Part shown: piece after piece, positions 16,679-23,307 of the stretch
Position numbering within the stretch: the first letter of the stretch is position 1
Layout of the letters: every line of letters begins with the position of its first letter
Virus record (IMG/VR): IMGVR_UViG_3300027969_004654
Location: 1 to 24,028 of that record
DNA: 24,028 bases
Source: a virus
Strand: one strand, 5' to 3'
Position numbers and translations under genes: made by a program
Notes under the pieces: model-generated
The model's input: only the letters and a program-made list of their open reading frames with translations
Database searches by the model: none
Told to the model about the DNA's origin: nothing

Positions 16679-17062
16679 ATGTTTACGAGTAAAGATCAGG
16701 CAAAATTATCTAATATATACACACTTATAGAGGAAATGAATCTAAGTCCTGTATTACAGGGTAATGAACTAGAAATATCTGCTGTAATACCTACTACAGA
16801 ACATGAAGAAGAAGCTGATAGTGCAGTTACTATGGCTGCTTCTGATTTGTATAAGATAGAACGAATAGTATCTGATTTACATTCAAAGATTGAAAGTCTA
16901 CCTGAAATAGAAGGTTGGGTAGCTGCTAAAATTACTTTAGCAGCTGATTATTTATCATCTGTTCATGATTGGATTACCCATGAAATGCAAGCTGATTGCG
17001 GATGTAAACAAGATAATTCAGCAGAAATGTTTTCCGTAGGATATGAAGATGAAAATATTTAA
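16679..17062 (+). CDS. Conserved small phage protein, probably virion-associated
   Basis: A 127-residue acidic helical protein. The core LPEIEGWVAAKITLAADYLSS (written here from about residue 74 to 94) followed by VHDWITHEM resembles a family of small structural/hypothetical proteins of marine T4-like phages; I cannot name a function. The N-terminus contains IYTLIEEM, again a hydrophobic-Glu leader pattern. A Cys cluster CGCK lies near the C-terminus. The end overlaps the next gene by up to 20 bases. Confidence 0.68.
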   Translation: MFTSKDQAKLSNIYTLIEEMNLSPVLQGNELEISAVIPTTEHEEEADSAVTMAASDLYKIERIVSDLHSKIESLPEIEGWVAAKITLAADYLSSVHDWITHEMQADCGCKQDNSAEMFSVGYEDENI

Positions 17063-17486
17063 AGATTTTTTTTTAGAAAAGCAAATATTAGGTCTTATTG
17101 AATTTTTTGATATTGAGGGTATCGGTAAAATTCCTGCTAAATTAGACTCTGGTAACGGCGCGTTTAATGTGTTACATGGAGATAATATACAGATTCAAGG
17201 TAAAAAAATATTCTTTAAAACTGTTAATAATAAAACTGTTGTTAAAGATATTAAAGATACCATAATGATTAATATCGGATCTGGGCATACTGAAGAAAGA
17301 CCAGTTGTTTATTTTAATGTAACTGTAGGTAGTAAGAACTTTAATGATGTTCCTTTTTCTATAGGTGATAGAACTACTAACATATATAAAATATTAGTAG
17401 GAAAAGACTTTATTGAAAATAATCTGGATGCTTTAATTGATGTTGGTCAAGAAAATATTGCAGATGATAATATACAGGCTAATTAA
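17049..17486 (+). CDS. Retropepsin-like domain protein with capsid-leader-like N-terminus
   Basis: A 145-residue protein. GIGKIPAKLDSGNGAFNVLHG (25-45) carries a D33-S-G triad and, with RPVVYFNVTVG and NIYKILVGKDFIENNL further on, matches the RimB/ATP-dependent zinc protease-like family of retropepsin-fold domains (typical form AKxDTGA ... RP ... LxGRD). The start at 17049 is preferred over 17043 because AGGA lies 8 nt upstream, one of the few Shine-Dalgarno-like sites here, and because it gives MKIFKDFFLE, a ten-residue leader parallel to MKSFKKYFLE of the nucleotidylyltransferase. Possible protease acting in prohead maturation or delivered to the host. Its TAA overlaps the convergent gene's stop. 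Confidence 0.7.
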   Translation: MKIFKDFFLEKQILGLIEFFDIEGIGKIPAKLDSGNGAFNVLHGDNIQIQGKKIFFKTVNNKTVVKDIKDTIMINIGSGHTEERPVVYFNVTVGSKNFNDVPFSIGDRTTNIYKILVGKDFIENNLDALIDVGQENIADDNIQAN

Positions 17487-18019
17487 GAAATAAACCAATC
17501 TGGAGATTTACGATGTGTCCAGGTAGCAAACTTTTTATCATGAATAATATATTTACGATATTGATCAATAGCTGAAAGTTTATTAAAGTCAGGTACCGTT
17601 AGACATATACTATCTGACTTAAAAGCAACTACATACGGCGTTAGCTCTGTTTTGGTTATGGTAGTATTATGAATATTATCTTTGCACCACTTAATAAATT
17701 GATGAGTAAAATGTTCAGCAGCAGTTGGCCATCTAAGCATTCTTTCAGTAAACATTTCTAAGGTATGATCAACAAGCCATCGAAAATTTTCGATAGATTC
17801 TCTAGCCCAAATAGAACATTGATGTTTAGCATAACCTTTACCTGACTTACGCGGTGTACCTTTTTGTGTTCTAGGAGTTGATGGATGATTTAATACATCT
17901 TGAGGAAAAGCATGAGCTAGCATAATAGCGCCTTCAATTTGCATTTTAGATCGCACGTGCTGATCGCAAAGATTATGCGCTGCAATAATAGGATTAGAAT
18001 CGGTTACAAAAATATTCAT
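17483..18019 (-). CDS. Conserved T4-type phage protein of unknown function
   Basis: A 178-residue protein with strongly patterned motifs: AAHNLCDQHVRSKMQIEGAIML (about 13-34), GYAKHQCSIWARESIENFRWL (about 62-82), and QYRKYIIHDKK then ATWTHRKSPDWF at the C-terminus. This His/Trp/Arg-rich set (DxHVxKM, HPCxxWARES, YRxYYxxxK, TWxxRxxPxWY) recurs in many tailed phages; I know of no assigned function. The conserved His, Cys, Glu and Arg suggest an enzyme. It is convergent with the retropepsin-like gene (stops overlap) and lies 11 bases after folE, likely co-transcribed with it. Confidence 0.75.
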   Translation of the reverse strand: MNIFVTDSNPIIAAHNLCDQHVRSKMQIEGAIMLAHAFPQDVLNHPSTPRTQKGTPRKSGKGYAKHQCSIWARESIENFRWLVDHTLEMFTERMLRWPTAAEHFTHQFIKWCKDNIHNTTITKTELTPYVVAFKSDSICLTVPDFNKLSAIDQYRKYIIHDKKFATWTHRKSPDWFIS

Positions 18020-18030
18020 TATATAGTATA

Positions 18031-18705
18031 TTAATTACGGGAAGACATATCGATAAATTTATAAAATTCATTTCTTGTCTTTTCATCATTCATAAAATCA
18101 CCTGATAGTTTACTTGTTACCATATAGCATCCATCATGCTTAATACCGCGATGACATGCACATGTATGTTGAGCCTTAATTACAACAGCAGCTCCTAAAT
18201 TGTCTTCACAAGCAAGGTTAATGGCATTATGTACTTGCGTTGTAAGGGCTTCTTGCAATTGTGGCCGTCTACCATAAAATTCAACAATTCGATTAAGCTT
18301 ACTTAAGCCAATTACTTTACCGCTACTTGAAGGAATATAAGCAACATGTACTACACCAGTAAAAGCAAGATGGTGATGAGAACAAAGAGATTTAAGCGGA
18401 ATATTACATTGAGCAATAATACCATCATAACCATCAGAAGGAAAAGCAGTAACAGATGGAGGCTGACTATAACAGCCTGATGCAATATCATTTACAAAAG
18501 CTTTTGCTACTCGCATAGGAGTATTAGCAGAGTTTGGATCATTACGCCAATCAAAACCTAATGCATCCATATATTTTTCATAAGCTGCAGCTGCTCGCTT
18601 AATAATAACTTGCTTTTCTTGCTCCGTACGAGGAGAATTACCATTTGCATTAGGTAATTTAAATACTTCACCAACCTGTATTGTATTAATATCTGTTTCT
18701 TCCAT
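18031..18705 (-). CDS. folE: GTP cyclohydrolase I (FolE)
   Basis: A 224-residue enzyme converting GTP to 7,8-dihydroneopterin triphosphate, the first step toward 7-deazaguanines (and folate). Zinc ligands are all present: Cys108 and His111 in SLCSHHH and Cys182 in HTCACHRG, with the same spacing to the following Arg as E. coli FolE. TPMRVAKAF (62-70), GKVIGLSKLNRIVEFY and RRPQLQEALT are also canonical. The frame is open to 19023, but that part is antisense to another gene; the ATG at 18705 gives the usual length. A promoter TTGTTA-16-TATAAT ends exactly 6 nt before it. With QueD and QueE nearby, a 7-deazaguanine role is favoured over folate. Confidence 0.96.
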   Translation of the reverse strand: MEETDINTIQVGEVFKLPNANGNSPRTEQEKQVIIKRAAAAYEKYMDALGFDWRNDPNSANTPMRVAKAFVNDIASGCYSQPPSVTAFPSDGYDGIIAQCNIPLKSLCSHHHLAFTGVVHVAYIPSSSGKVIGLSKLNRIVEFYGRRPQLQEALTTQVHNAINLACEDNLGAAVVIKAQHTCACHRGIKHDGCYMVTSKLSGDFMNDEKTRNEFYKFIDMSSRN

Positions 18706-18711
18706 AAGAAT

Positions 18712-18739
18712 ATTATAAGGTAGTTCATTTAAATAACAA
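18712..18739 (-). promoter_or_regulatory. Sigma70-type promoter for folE
   Basis: Minus strand: TTGTTA at 18739-18734, 16-nt spacer, perfect TATAAT at 18717-18712, 6 nt to the ATG at 18705. The predicted transcription start falls on the start codon. Confidence 0.6.
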
Positions 18740-18744
18740 TAGAG

Positions 18745-18752
18745 AATAAATA
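18745..18752 (+). promoter_or_regulatory. Late-promoter-like element (AATAAATA)
   Basis: Seven of eight matches to TATAAATA with exactly 5 nt before the ATG at 18758, back to back with the folE promoter in the 52-base divergent gap. Confidence 0.38.
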
Positions 18753-18757
18753 AAAAT

Positions 18758-19696
18758 ATGTTAAAGAGTCGTGAAGTATATTCAGAAAGTTTTGCAGGTA
18801 AAGTTGCACGTATGGCTGCAAAGGCAATTGCTCCAGAGTTAATGAATATTAAAGATAAATACGCTGCAACTATTAAAAAAGTATCCAGAGCTTTTAATGA
18901 ACCAAAGGCTGCATTAAAAGACTTATTTGAAAGTAACCCAGATAAATTTAGAAACTGTAAATTAGTAGAATTGGTAAAAGATAGTGCTGCAGGTGTAATT
19001 CCGGAAGCAGCTGCTCCATACATGGGACCGGGAAATTTTCCAGCTCCTGGAGTTCAGCAGGGGAGGTTGCCAGTTCCACCACCTGCGCGACCAAAGGCGG
19101 TGATTACCCCTGCAGCTGTGAATACCTCCGTAGCTCCAAAAAATAAAAAATATAAAGGATCTTATAAAGCAATTTTTGAAGGTAGTGTTAAAGAAGGTAA
19201 TGACGCTAATTCACCTCTACAGTACAGTAAGAATTTTTCCGTTACTATAAAGCCTAATAATCCTAGAAATGACGAAGATATAAAATATGTAGCAGATACG
19301 GTTATTTTTAAAGATGATGTAAAGTTTACTCAAGTTGATGATTCAAATAGTAATACAAATGACAAAGCTTATGAAGTATTATTTACCTCTGAAGTATTAA
19401 AAAATAAATTTAAATTAAATTCTAAACCTAATTTTAATAGTCTAGGTGATATTAAAAAAGGTGATCCATTAATGGGTTATAAGTTAAATTTTGATGGCAC
19501 AGTTACGGTCGCTGGATCGTCTAACCCGGTTAAAGACGACGAATATATTATTGTTAAAAATAATAATGGACGTCTACAAAGTGATGGTAAGCTGTATAAG
19601 GGTGGTAAAGTAATTGTCAGCAGTGTAAATATAAATTATAGTCAAAAAAATCTAATACTTGAATCAAAAAAGTTAGTTGACTTATTTTGTAAGTGA
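18758..19696 (+). CDS. Hypothetical protein with Pro/Ala-rich linker
   Basis: A 312-residue protein of no recognised family. The N-terminal ~85 residues are helical and basic (MLKSREVYSESFAGKVARMA then AKAIAPELM), with a start weakly like the shared leader. Residues about 87-130 form a Pro/Ala/Gly linker (PAPGVQQGRLPVPPPARP). The C-terminal ~180 residues are beta-rich, Asn/Lys/Asp-heavy and end LILESKKLVDLFCK. Domain layout suggests a structural or packaged protein. It is the only plus-strand gene between folE and queD, with a late-promoter-like element 5 nt upstream. Confidence 0.65.
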   Translation: MLKSREVYSESFAGKVARMAAKAIAPELMNIKDKYAATIKKVSRAFNEPKAALKDLFESNPDKFRNCKLVELVKDSAAGVIPEAAAPYMGPGNFPAPGVQQGRLPVPPPARPKAVITPAAVNTSVAPKNKKYKGSYKAIFEGSVKEGNDANSPLQYSKNFSVTIKPNNPRNDEDIKYVADTVIFKDDVKFTQVDDSNSNTNDKAYEVLFTSEVLKNKFKLNSKPNFNSLGDIKKGDPLMGYKLNFDGTVTVAGSSNPVKDDEYIIVKNNNGRLQSDGKLYKGGKVIVSSVNINYSQKNLILESKKLVDLFCK

Positions 19697-19724
19697 ATAA
19701 ATAAAATAAGATATAAGAAAATAG

Positions 19725-19753
19725 TTGATATTACTATTGAACTAAGATATAAT
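19725..19753 (+). promoter_or_regulatory. Sigma70-type promoter for queD
   Basis: TTGATA (19725-19730), 17-nt spacer, perfect TATAAT (19748-19753), 8 nt to the ATG at 19762, so the 5' leader would be about 0-2 nt. A 10-base direct repeat TAAGATATAA occurs at 19707-19716 and 19743-19752, the second copy overlapping the -10; it could be an operator or chance. Confidence 0.62.
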
Positions 19754-19761
19754 ATTCATAT

Positions 19762-20415
19762 ATGAGTAATTATACTAGTACAAAAATTATTGAGTTAGGA
19801 TCATGTGCATTTCGACAATGGAAAGCTAATCATTCTAGATGTCAATTTATTCATGGGTACCAACTTAAAGCTAAAATTTGGTTTGGTTGCAGTCATCTAG
19901 ACGATAAAAACTGGGCTGTTGATTTTGGAGGACTTAAAGAAATTAAGAAGCTACTTCAGGATCAATTTGATCACACAACTTGTGTAGCTCAAGATGATCC
20001 GGAATTACAATCCTTTATTGATCTTAATACAAAGGGTATTATTGACTTACGTATTATGCCAGATGGTGTTGGAATTGAACGGACTGCTGAATTTGTATAT
20101 AATCTTGTAGATAAACAAATTCGTGAACAAACGAATAACCGATGCTGGGTTATTCGTACAGAAGTTTTTGAACATGAAGACAATTCTGCTATTTATCAAC
20201 CACCAAGTAATAAAACGACTCAAACAGTAGCTACCTGGCAAGCAGATCTTACTGATATCACTGAAAGCTCTGGGTCTCTGGCGGTTGAACAGCTTGAGTT
20301 AGATCTAACAGTGACAGCAGATTCAACTCAAGCAGAGCAAAGAAAAGGTGCTAATGTAGGTAATAATACATCTGAAGGTAAATCAAACTGGTTCTCTGGT
20401 ACTTCGTGGGGCTAA
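19762..20415 (+). CDS. queD: QueD-like 6-carboxytetrahydropterin synthase with C-terminal extension
   Basis: A 217-residue member of the 6-pyruvoyltetrahydropterin synthase family, second step from GTP toward preQ0. Seen: KANHSRCQFIHGYQLKAKIW with His24, Cys27, His31; AVDFGGLK (52-59); FDHTTC with D70-H71; GIERTAEFVYNLV with a Glu; and TEVFEHED. The canonical HGH is HGY here (Tyr33), replacing one zinc ligand; I believe this variant is shared with other T4-like phage QueD proteins. Residues ~147-217 are a polar Ser/Thr/Gln/Gly-rich tail absent from bacterial QueD (about 120 residues). It has its own promoter and is followed by a strong terminator. Confidence 0.88.
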   Translation: MSNYTSTKIIELGSCAFRQWKANHSRCQFIHGYQLKAKIWFGCSHLDDKNWAVDFGGLKEIKKLLQDQFDHTTCVAQDDPELQSFIDLNTKGIIDLRIMPDGVGIERTAEFVYNLVDKQIREQTNNRCWVIRTEVFEHEDNSAIYQPPSNKTTQTVATWQADLTDITESSGSLAVEQLELDLTVTADSTQAEQRKGANVGNNTSEGKSNWFSGTSWG

Positions 20416-20424
20416 CATATTAAT

Positions 20425-20472
20425 TTACATAAAAAATGCGTAGATAACAAAATCTACGCATTTTTTATGTAA
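20425..20472. terminator. Bidirectional Rho-independent terminator
   Basis: A perfect 21-bp inverted repeat (20425-20445 and 20452-20472) with a 6-nt loop. The GC core GCGTAGAT is flanked by A6 on the left and T6 on the right, so each strand has a U-tract after the stem. It lies between the convergent queD and phoH genes and serves both. Confidence 0.93.
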
Positions 20473-20477
20473 TTATA

Positions 20478-21221
20478 TTAAGCTTTTTCTAGAACATTAA
20501 CAATAAATTTCAAAATTTTACTTCGAACAATCTCTGAATCACCAAATTTACATCTATAAATGTTGTTTTGTACACATTCTGGTGTATCAAATGCCGCTAA
20601 TATTTTATGAATACATGTTAGCTTACCAATATCTGATTGAAACGGGTCGCCACACAAGACATATCGGGTATTTTTACCAAAACGAGTTAAAATAGTAGTA
20701 ATTTCACTCAAAGTTAGGTTTTGAATTTCATCAACAATGACAAAAGTGTTATTAAATGTTAAACCTCTTACAAAGTTTACAGGAATTGCTTGAATAATAC
20801 CTGCAGATTTAAGCATTTCACAAGTACTATCACTTGTAACTTCCTTTACTTTTTCAATAAGAGGCATAGCATATGGTGAGAATTTATCATCTACTTCACC
20901 AGGAAGAGCACCAATACTACGGGAAGCTGACTCAATAACAGAACGAATATACATCACGTTTTCGATCTTTTTTTCCTTAATAAGTTCCAATGCTGCTAAA
21001 ACAGCTAGATATGTTTTAGCTGAACCAGCAGGTCCATCAATAAAAACCATGTTCGTATTATCTTGTTTTATACGTTCATAACACGCTAAATGTTTTTGAT
21101 TAAAATGAAATGGTCTTTTAATATGGAAATTACTCATCCAATTGTTAGAGATACACTCTTCGATGCTAGAAGTGTCCTTAGGACTATCATTTTTACGCGT
21201 ACGCGTAGACTTACGTGTCAT
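20478..21221 (-). CDS. phoH: PhoH-like P-loop ATPase
   Basis: A 247-residue protein of the PhoH family, common in marine phages. Walker A GPAGSAKT (63-70), Walker B FVIVDEIQN, and CGDPFQSD are characteristic; bacterial PhoH2 proteins have RNA helicase/RNase-linked activity, but the phage role is unknown. The first ~35 residues are a basic, Ser/Thr-rich tail (MTRKSTRTRK) not part of the ATPase fold. It converges with queD at the shared terminator and diverges from queE. A weak promoter TTGTAT-17-TATTAA can be drawn upstream. Confidence 0.92.
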   Translation of the reverse strand: MTRKSTRTRKNDSPKDTSSIEECISNNWMSNFHIKRPFHFNQKHLACYERIKQDNTNMVFIDGPAGSAKTYLAVLAALELIKEKKIENVMYIRSVIESASRSIGALPGEVDDKFSPYAMPLIEKVKEVTSDSTCEMLKSAGIIQAIPVNFVRGLTFNNTFVIVDEIQNLTLSEITTILTRFGKNTRYVLCGDPFQSDIGKLTCIHKILAAFDTPECVQNNIYRCKFGDSEIVRSKILKFIVNVLEKA

Positions 21222-21289
21222 ATAAAGCTATTTAATAATCAAAGATACAGTTTAATACAAGTGTTTTTATTCTTTTTTTTATTTTATAC

Positions 21290-21317
21290 TTGCACGTATT
21301 ACGAACTAATATATAAT
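21290..21317 (+). promoter_or_regulatory. Sigma70-type promoter for queE
   Basis: TTGCAC (21290-21295), 16-nt spacer, perfect TATAAT (21312-21317), exactly 6 nt to the ATG at 21324. It is the only recognised element in the 102-base phoH-queE gap, which also has a T-rich tract near 21264-21285. Confidence 0.65.
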
Positions 21318-21323
21318 AATATT

Positions 21324-22100
21324 ATGATTGATAACGAGAAAGAGAGTTTATTTTTATCTGATGATTTGTTATTTTACACTTTAGAAGGAGAAGGTGAATA
21401 TATTGGTAGACCTTCCGTTTTTATGAGATTATCTATGTGTAATTTAACTTGTAAAAATTTTGCGAGTGAGGATTCACCACATGGATGTGATTCATATATT
21501 TCGTGGAGTATTAAAAATAAAATGACTTTTAATGAAATCTTTACTCTTATGGAAAGTAAAGGATATATTGAGAAACTTAAAGCGGATTTTAAATTATGTA
21601 GTAGTGGATCTATTTTAAAAATTACCGGAGGTGAACCCTTAATTCAGGGTAAACAATTACTTAAATTTATAGAAGCATTTAAACAAAGATATAAGTTTGT
21701 ACCTACAATTGATTTCGAAACGAATGCTACAATACAGCCTAGTGATGAATGGTTAATATATAACGCAACTTTTACTACATCACCTAAGTTAACTACAAAT
21801 GGTGATGAAGAAGAAAAGACATACAAGCCTGAAGTACTAAAATGGCATGTAAAAAATAAATCTGGATTTAAATTTGTAATTAATAAATCAGAAGATATTG
21901 ATGAAATTTGGCGTAAATATGTTACAGATAAAGAAGGTATTAATATTCCGGTACATCGTATTTGGTTTATGCCTTGTTGTGGATCAAGAGAAGAACATAT
22001 TGAAAAAGCTCCTGCTGTAGCAGAATATGCAAAGGCTTTAAATGTTAATTTTTCACCTAGACTTCATTTATTGCTTTGGAATTTAGCACTTCGTGTTTGA
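21324..22100 (+). CDS. queE: QueE-like 7-carboxy-7-deazaguanine synthase (radical SAM)
   Basis: A 258-residue radical SAM enzyme that contracts the ring of 6-carboxytetrahydropterin to 7-carboxy-7-deazaguanine, third step of the pathway. LEGEGEYIGRPSVFMRLSMCNLTC starts the fold; the cluster cysteines are C39, C43 and C55, i.e. Cx3Cx11C rather than Cx3Cx2C, with DSPHGCDSY in the expanded loop. GGEP (102-105) binds SAM, and FETNAT follows. The frame is open upstream to 21090 but that part is antisense to phoH. Start at 21324 fits the family and the promoter, and predicts a leaderless message. Confidence 0.9.
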   Translation: MIDNEKESLFLSDDLLFYTLEGEGEYIGRPSVFMRLSMCNLTCKNFASEDSPHGCDSYISWSIKNKMTFNEIFTLMESKGYIEKLKADFKLCSSGSILKITGGEPLIQGKQLLKFIEAFKQRYKFVPTIDFETNATIQPSDEWLIYNATFTTSPKLTTNGDEEEKTYKPEVLKWHVKNKSGFKFVINKSEDIDEIWRKYVTDKEGINIPVHRIWFMPCCGSREEHIEKAPAVAEYAKALNVNFSPRLHLLLWNLALRV

Positions 22101-22116
22101 TTTTTTAAAAATAACA

Positions 22117-22124
22117 AATAAATA
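22117..22124 (+). promoter_or_regulatory. Late-promoter-like element (AATAAATA)
   Basis: Seven of eight bases of TATAAATA, 6 nt before the ATG at 22131; a TATAAAAT also directly abuts that ATG. Weak because the gap is AT-rich. Confidence 0.25.
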
Positions 22125-22130
22125 TAAAAT

Positions 22131-22487
22131 ATGAAATTAAGCGTAGTTTTTCTAGTTTTAAATCAACTGAAGGTAGATCATTGGCAGACAAAAAAGCATT
22201 CCGAGCATATTGCGTTAGGAGAAGCCTATGAAGCTTTAGATGGTTTATTTGACAGGTTTGTAGAGGTGTTTTATGGTAGAATGGGTGTTAACACTGATAA
22301 TAAGATTACATATTCTATCAAAGTAGATTCGTATAGTTCTGATTTAATTAAAAACTATACACAAATGAGAGATAATGTTATTATGTATTTACGTGACATT
22401 ACATCTGAATATGATATGCTTAAAAATATTCAAGATGAAATAGAAGCAGAATTCGATAAACTTATTTATAAATTAAATCAGCTTTAA
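22131..22487 (+). CDS. Small helical protein, ferritin/Dps-like pattern
   Basis: A 118-residue all-helical protein. Residues 17-45 show H17-W, H23, E25-H26, Y33, D37, D41, E45 in VDHWQTKKHSEHIALGEAYEALD and onward, the HW...EHxAxGxxYxxLxxxxD...E pattern of Dps/ferritin-like four-helix proteins and of an uncharacterised phage family with that look. A metal or DNA-protection role is possible but unproven; whether a full di-iron site exists cannot be judged. It begins 30 bases after queE and runs into the kinase gene 7 bases later. Confidence 0.65.
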   Translation: MKLSVVFLVLNQLKVDHWQTKKHSEHIALGEAYEALDGLFDRFVEVFYGRMGVNTDNKITYSIKVDSYSSDLIKNYTQMRDNVIMYLRDITSEYDMLKNIQDEIEAEFDKLIYKLNQL

Positions 22488-22494
22488 TGCCTAT

Positions 22495-23295
22495 ATGAGA
22501 ATAGCAATATCTGGAACAGCAAATACTGGTAAGACAACTTTAATACAGCAATTCTTATCAACATGGCCTCAATACAAAACTCCTCCTAAGTCTTATCGCG
22601 ATATTCTTGTAGAAAATAATCTCAATCACTCTACTCAATCAACAGTTAAGACACAGTTTACTATTCTTGACTTTATGGTTAAGCAATTAAAGTCATATAC
22701 TAAAGATGATAAAGTAATTTATGATAGATGTCCGCTAGATAATCTTGTATATAGTTTATGGTGCAGTGAAAAAGGTGTAGAAGGTTTTGATAAAGAGTTT
22801 ATAGAAATGACTGCATATTTGACGAGAGAGTCAATGCGAGATTTAGATATTATTTTTTTATTAAAACATGATAAAGCAATACCAATAGTAGATGATGGAG
22901 TACGTGATGTAGACGTTAACTTTATACAGGAAATTGACGCTTTATTCTGTGCAATGCATGATCAATATGCAAATAATATTCAGCTGGATAAATTCTTTCC
23001 TAAAGATGATTCACCTGCAATAATTGAATTACCTACAGATATGAATGAGCGTATCTCTCTTATTTTAGAGTATGTTAATACCGATGGAAATTTACCTAGC
23101 GATGAGCAATCAATCTTTAATCCAGAAAACTTATCTGTTCTTGAAAAACTCGTTGAACAACAAAAAGCAGCATTACAGCAAGATACTATTGAACGCGACT
23201 TATTTAATAAGTTTAGTATTAACGGTAAACAAACTTTATCTATTGAAGATGAAATAGTACAATTAGCTAAGATTAAAAATTTAAATAAAAAGTAA
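22495..23295 (+). CDS. P-loop kinase (AAA_28/NadR-kinase-like)
   Basis: A 266-residue ATPase/kinase. It opens with MRIAISGTANTGKTTLIQQF (Walker A 7-14), followed by VIYDRCPLDNLVY, the DRxxxD element of nucleoside-kinase-like P-loop enzymes, and DIIFLL as a second strand. This resembles the NadR ribosylnicotinamide-kinase and related phage nucleotide-kinase families; substrate uncertain. The last ~65 residues are a charged helical tail. With the nucleotidylyltransferase at 16126 it could make a NAD-type salvage pair, but they are 6 kb apart. No Shine-Dalgarno site. Confidence 0.75.
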   Translation: MRIAISGTANTGKTTLIQQFLSTWPQYKTPPKSYRDILVENNLNHSTQSTVKTQFTILDFMVKQLKSYTKDDKVIYDRCPLDNLVYSLWCSEKGVEGFDKEFIEMTAYLTRESMRDLDIIFLLKHDKAIPIVDDGVRDVDVNFIQEIDALFCAMHDQYANNIQLDKFFPKDDSPAIIELPTDMNERISLILEYVNTDGNLPSDEQSIFNPENLSVLEKLVEQQKAALQQDTIERDLFNKFSINGKQTLSIEDEIVQLAKIKNLNKK

Positions 23296-23307
23296 AGTTA
23301 TTCACCT

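Noticed and set aside
17483-18019. Identification as the T4 DenV-type pyrimidine dimer glycosylase
   Set aside because: A few motifs look loosely alike, but length, order of motifs and the N-terminal catalytic Thr do not match, so the gene is left unnamed.
18706-19023. N-terminal extension of the folE frame
   Set aside because: It is antisense to the plus-strand gene at 18758, has no family counterpart, and the ATG at 18705 gives normal FolE length with a promoter just upstream.
21090-21323. N-terminal extension of the queE frame
   Set aside because: It is antisense to phoH and then crosses the promoter region; QueE homology begins right after the ATG at 21324.
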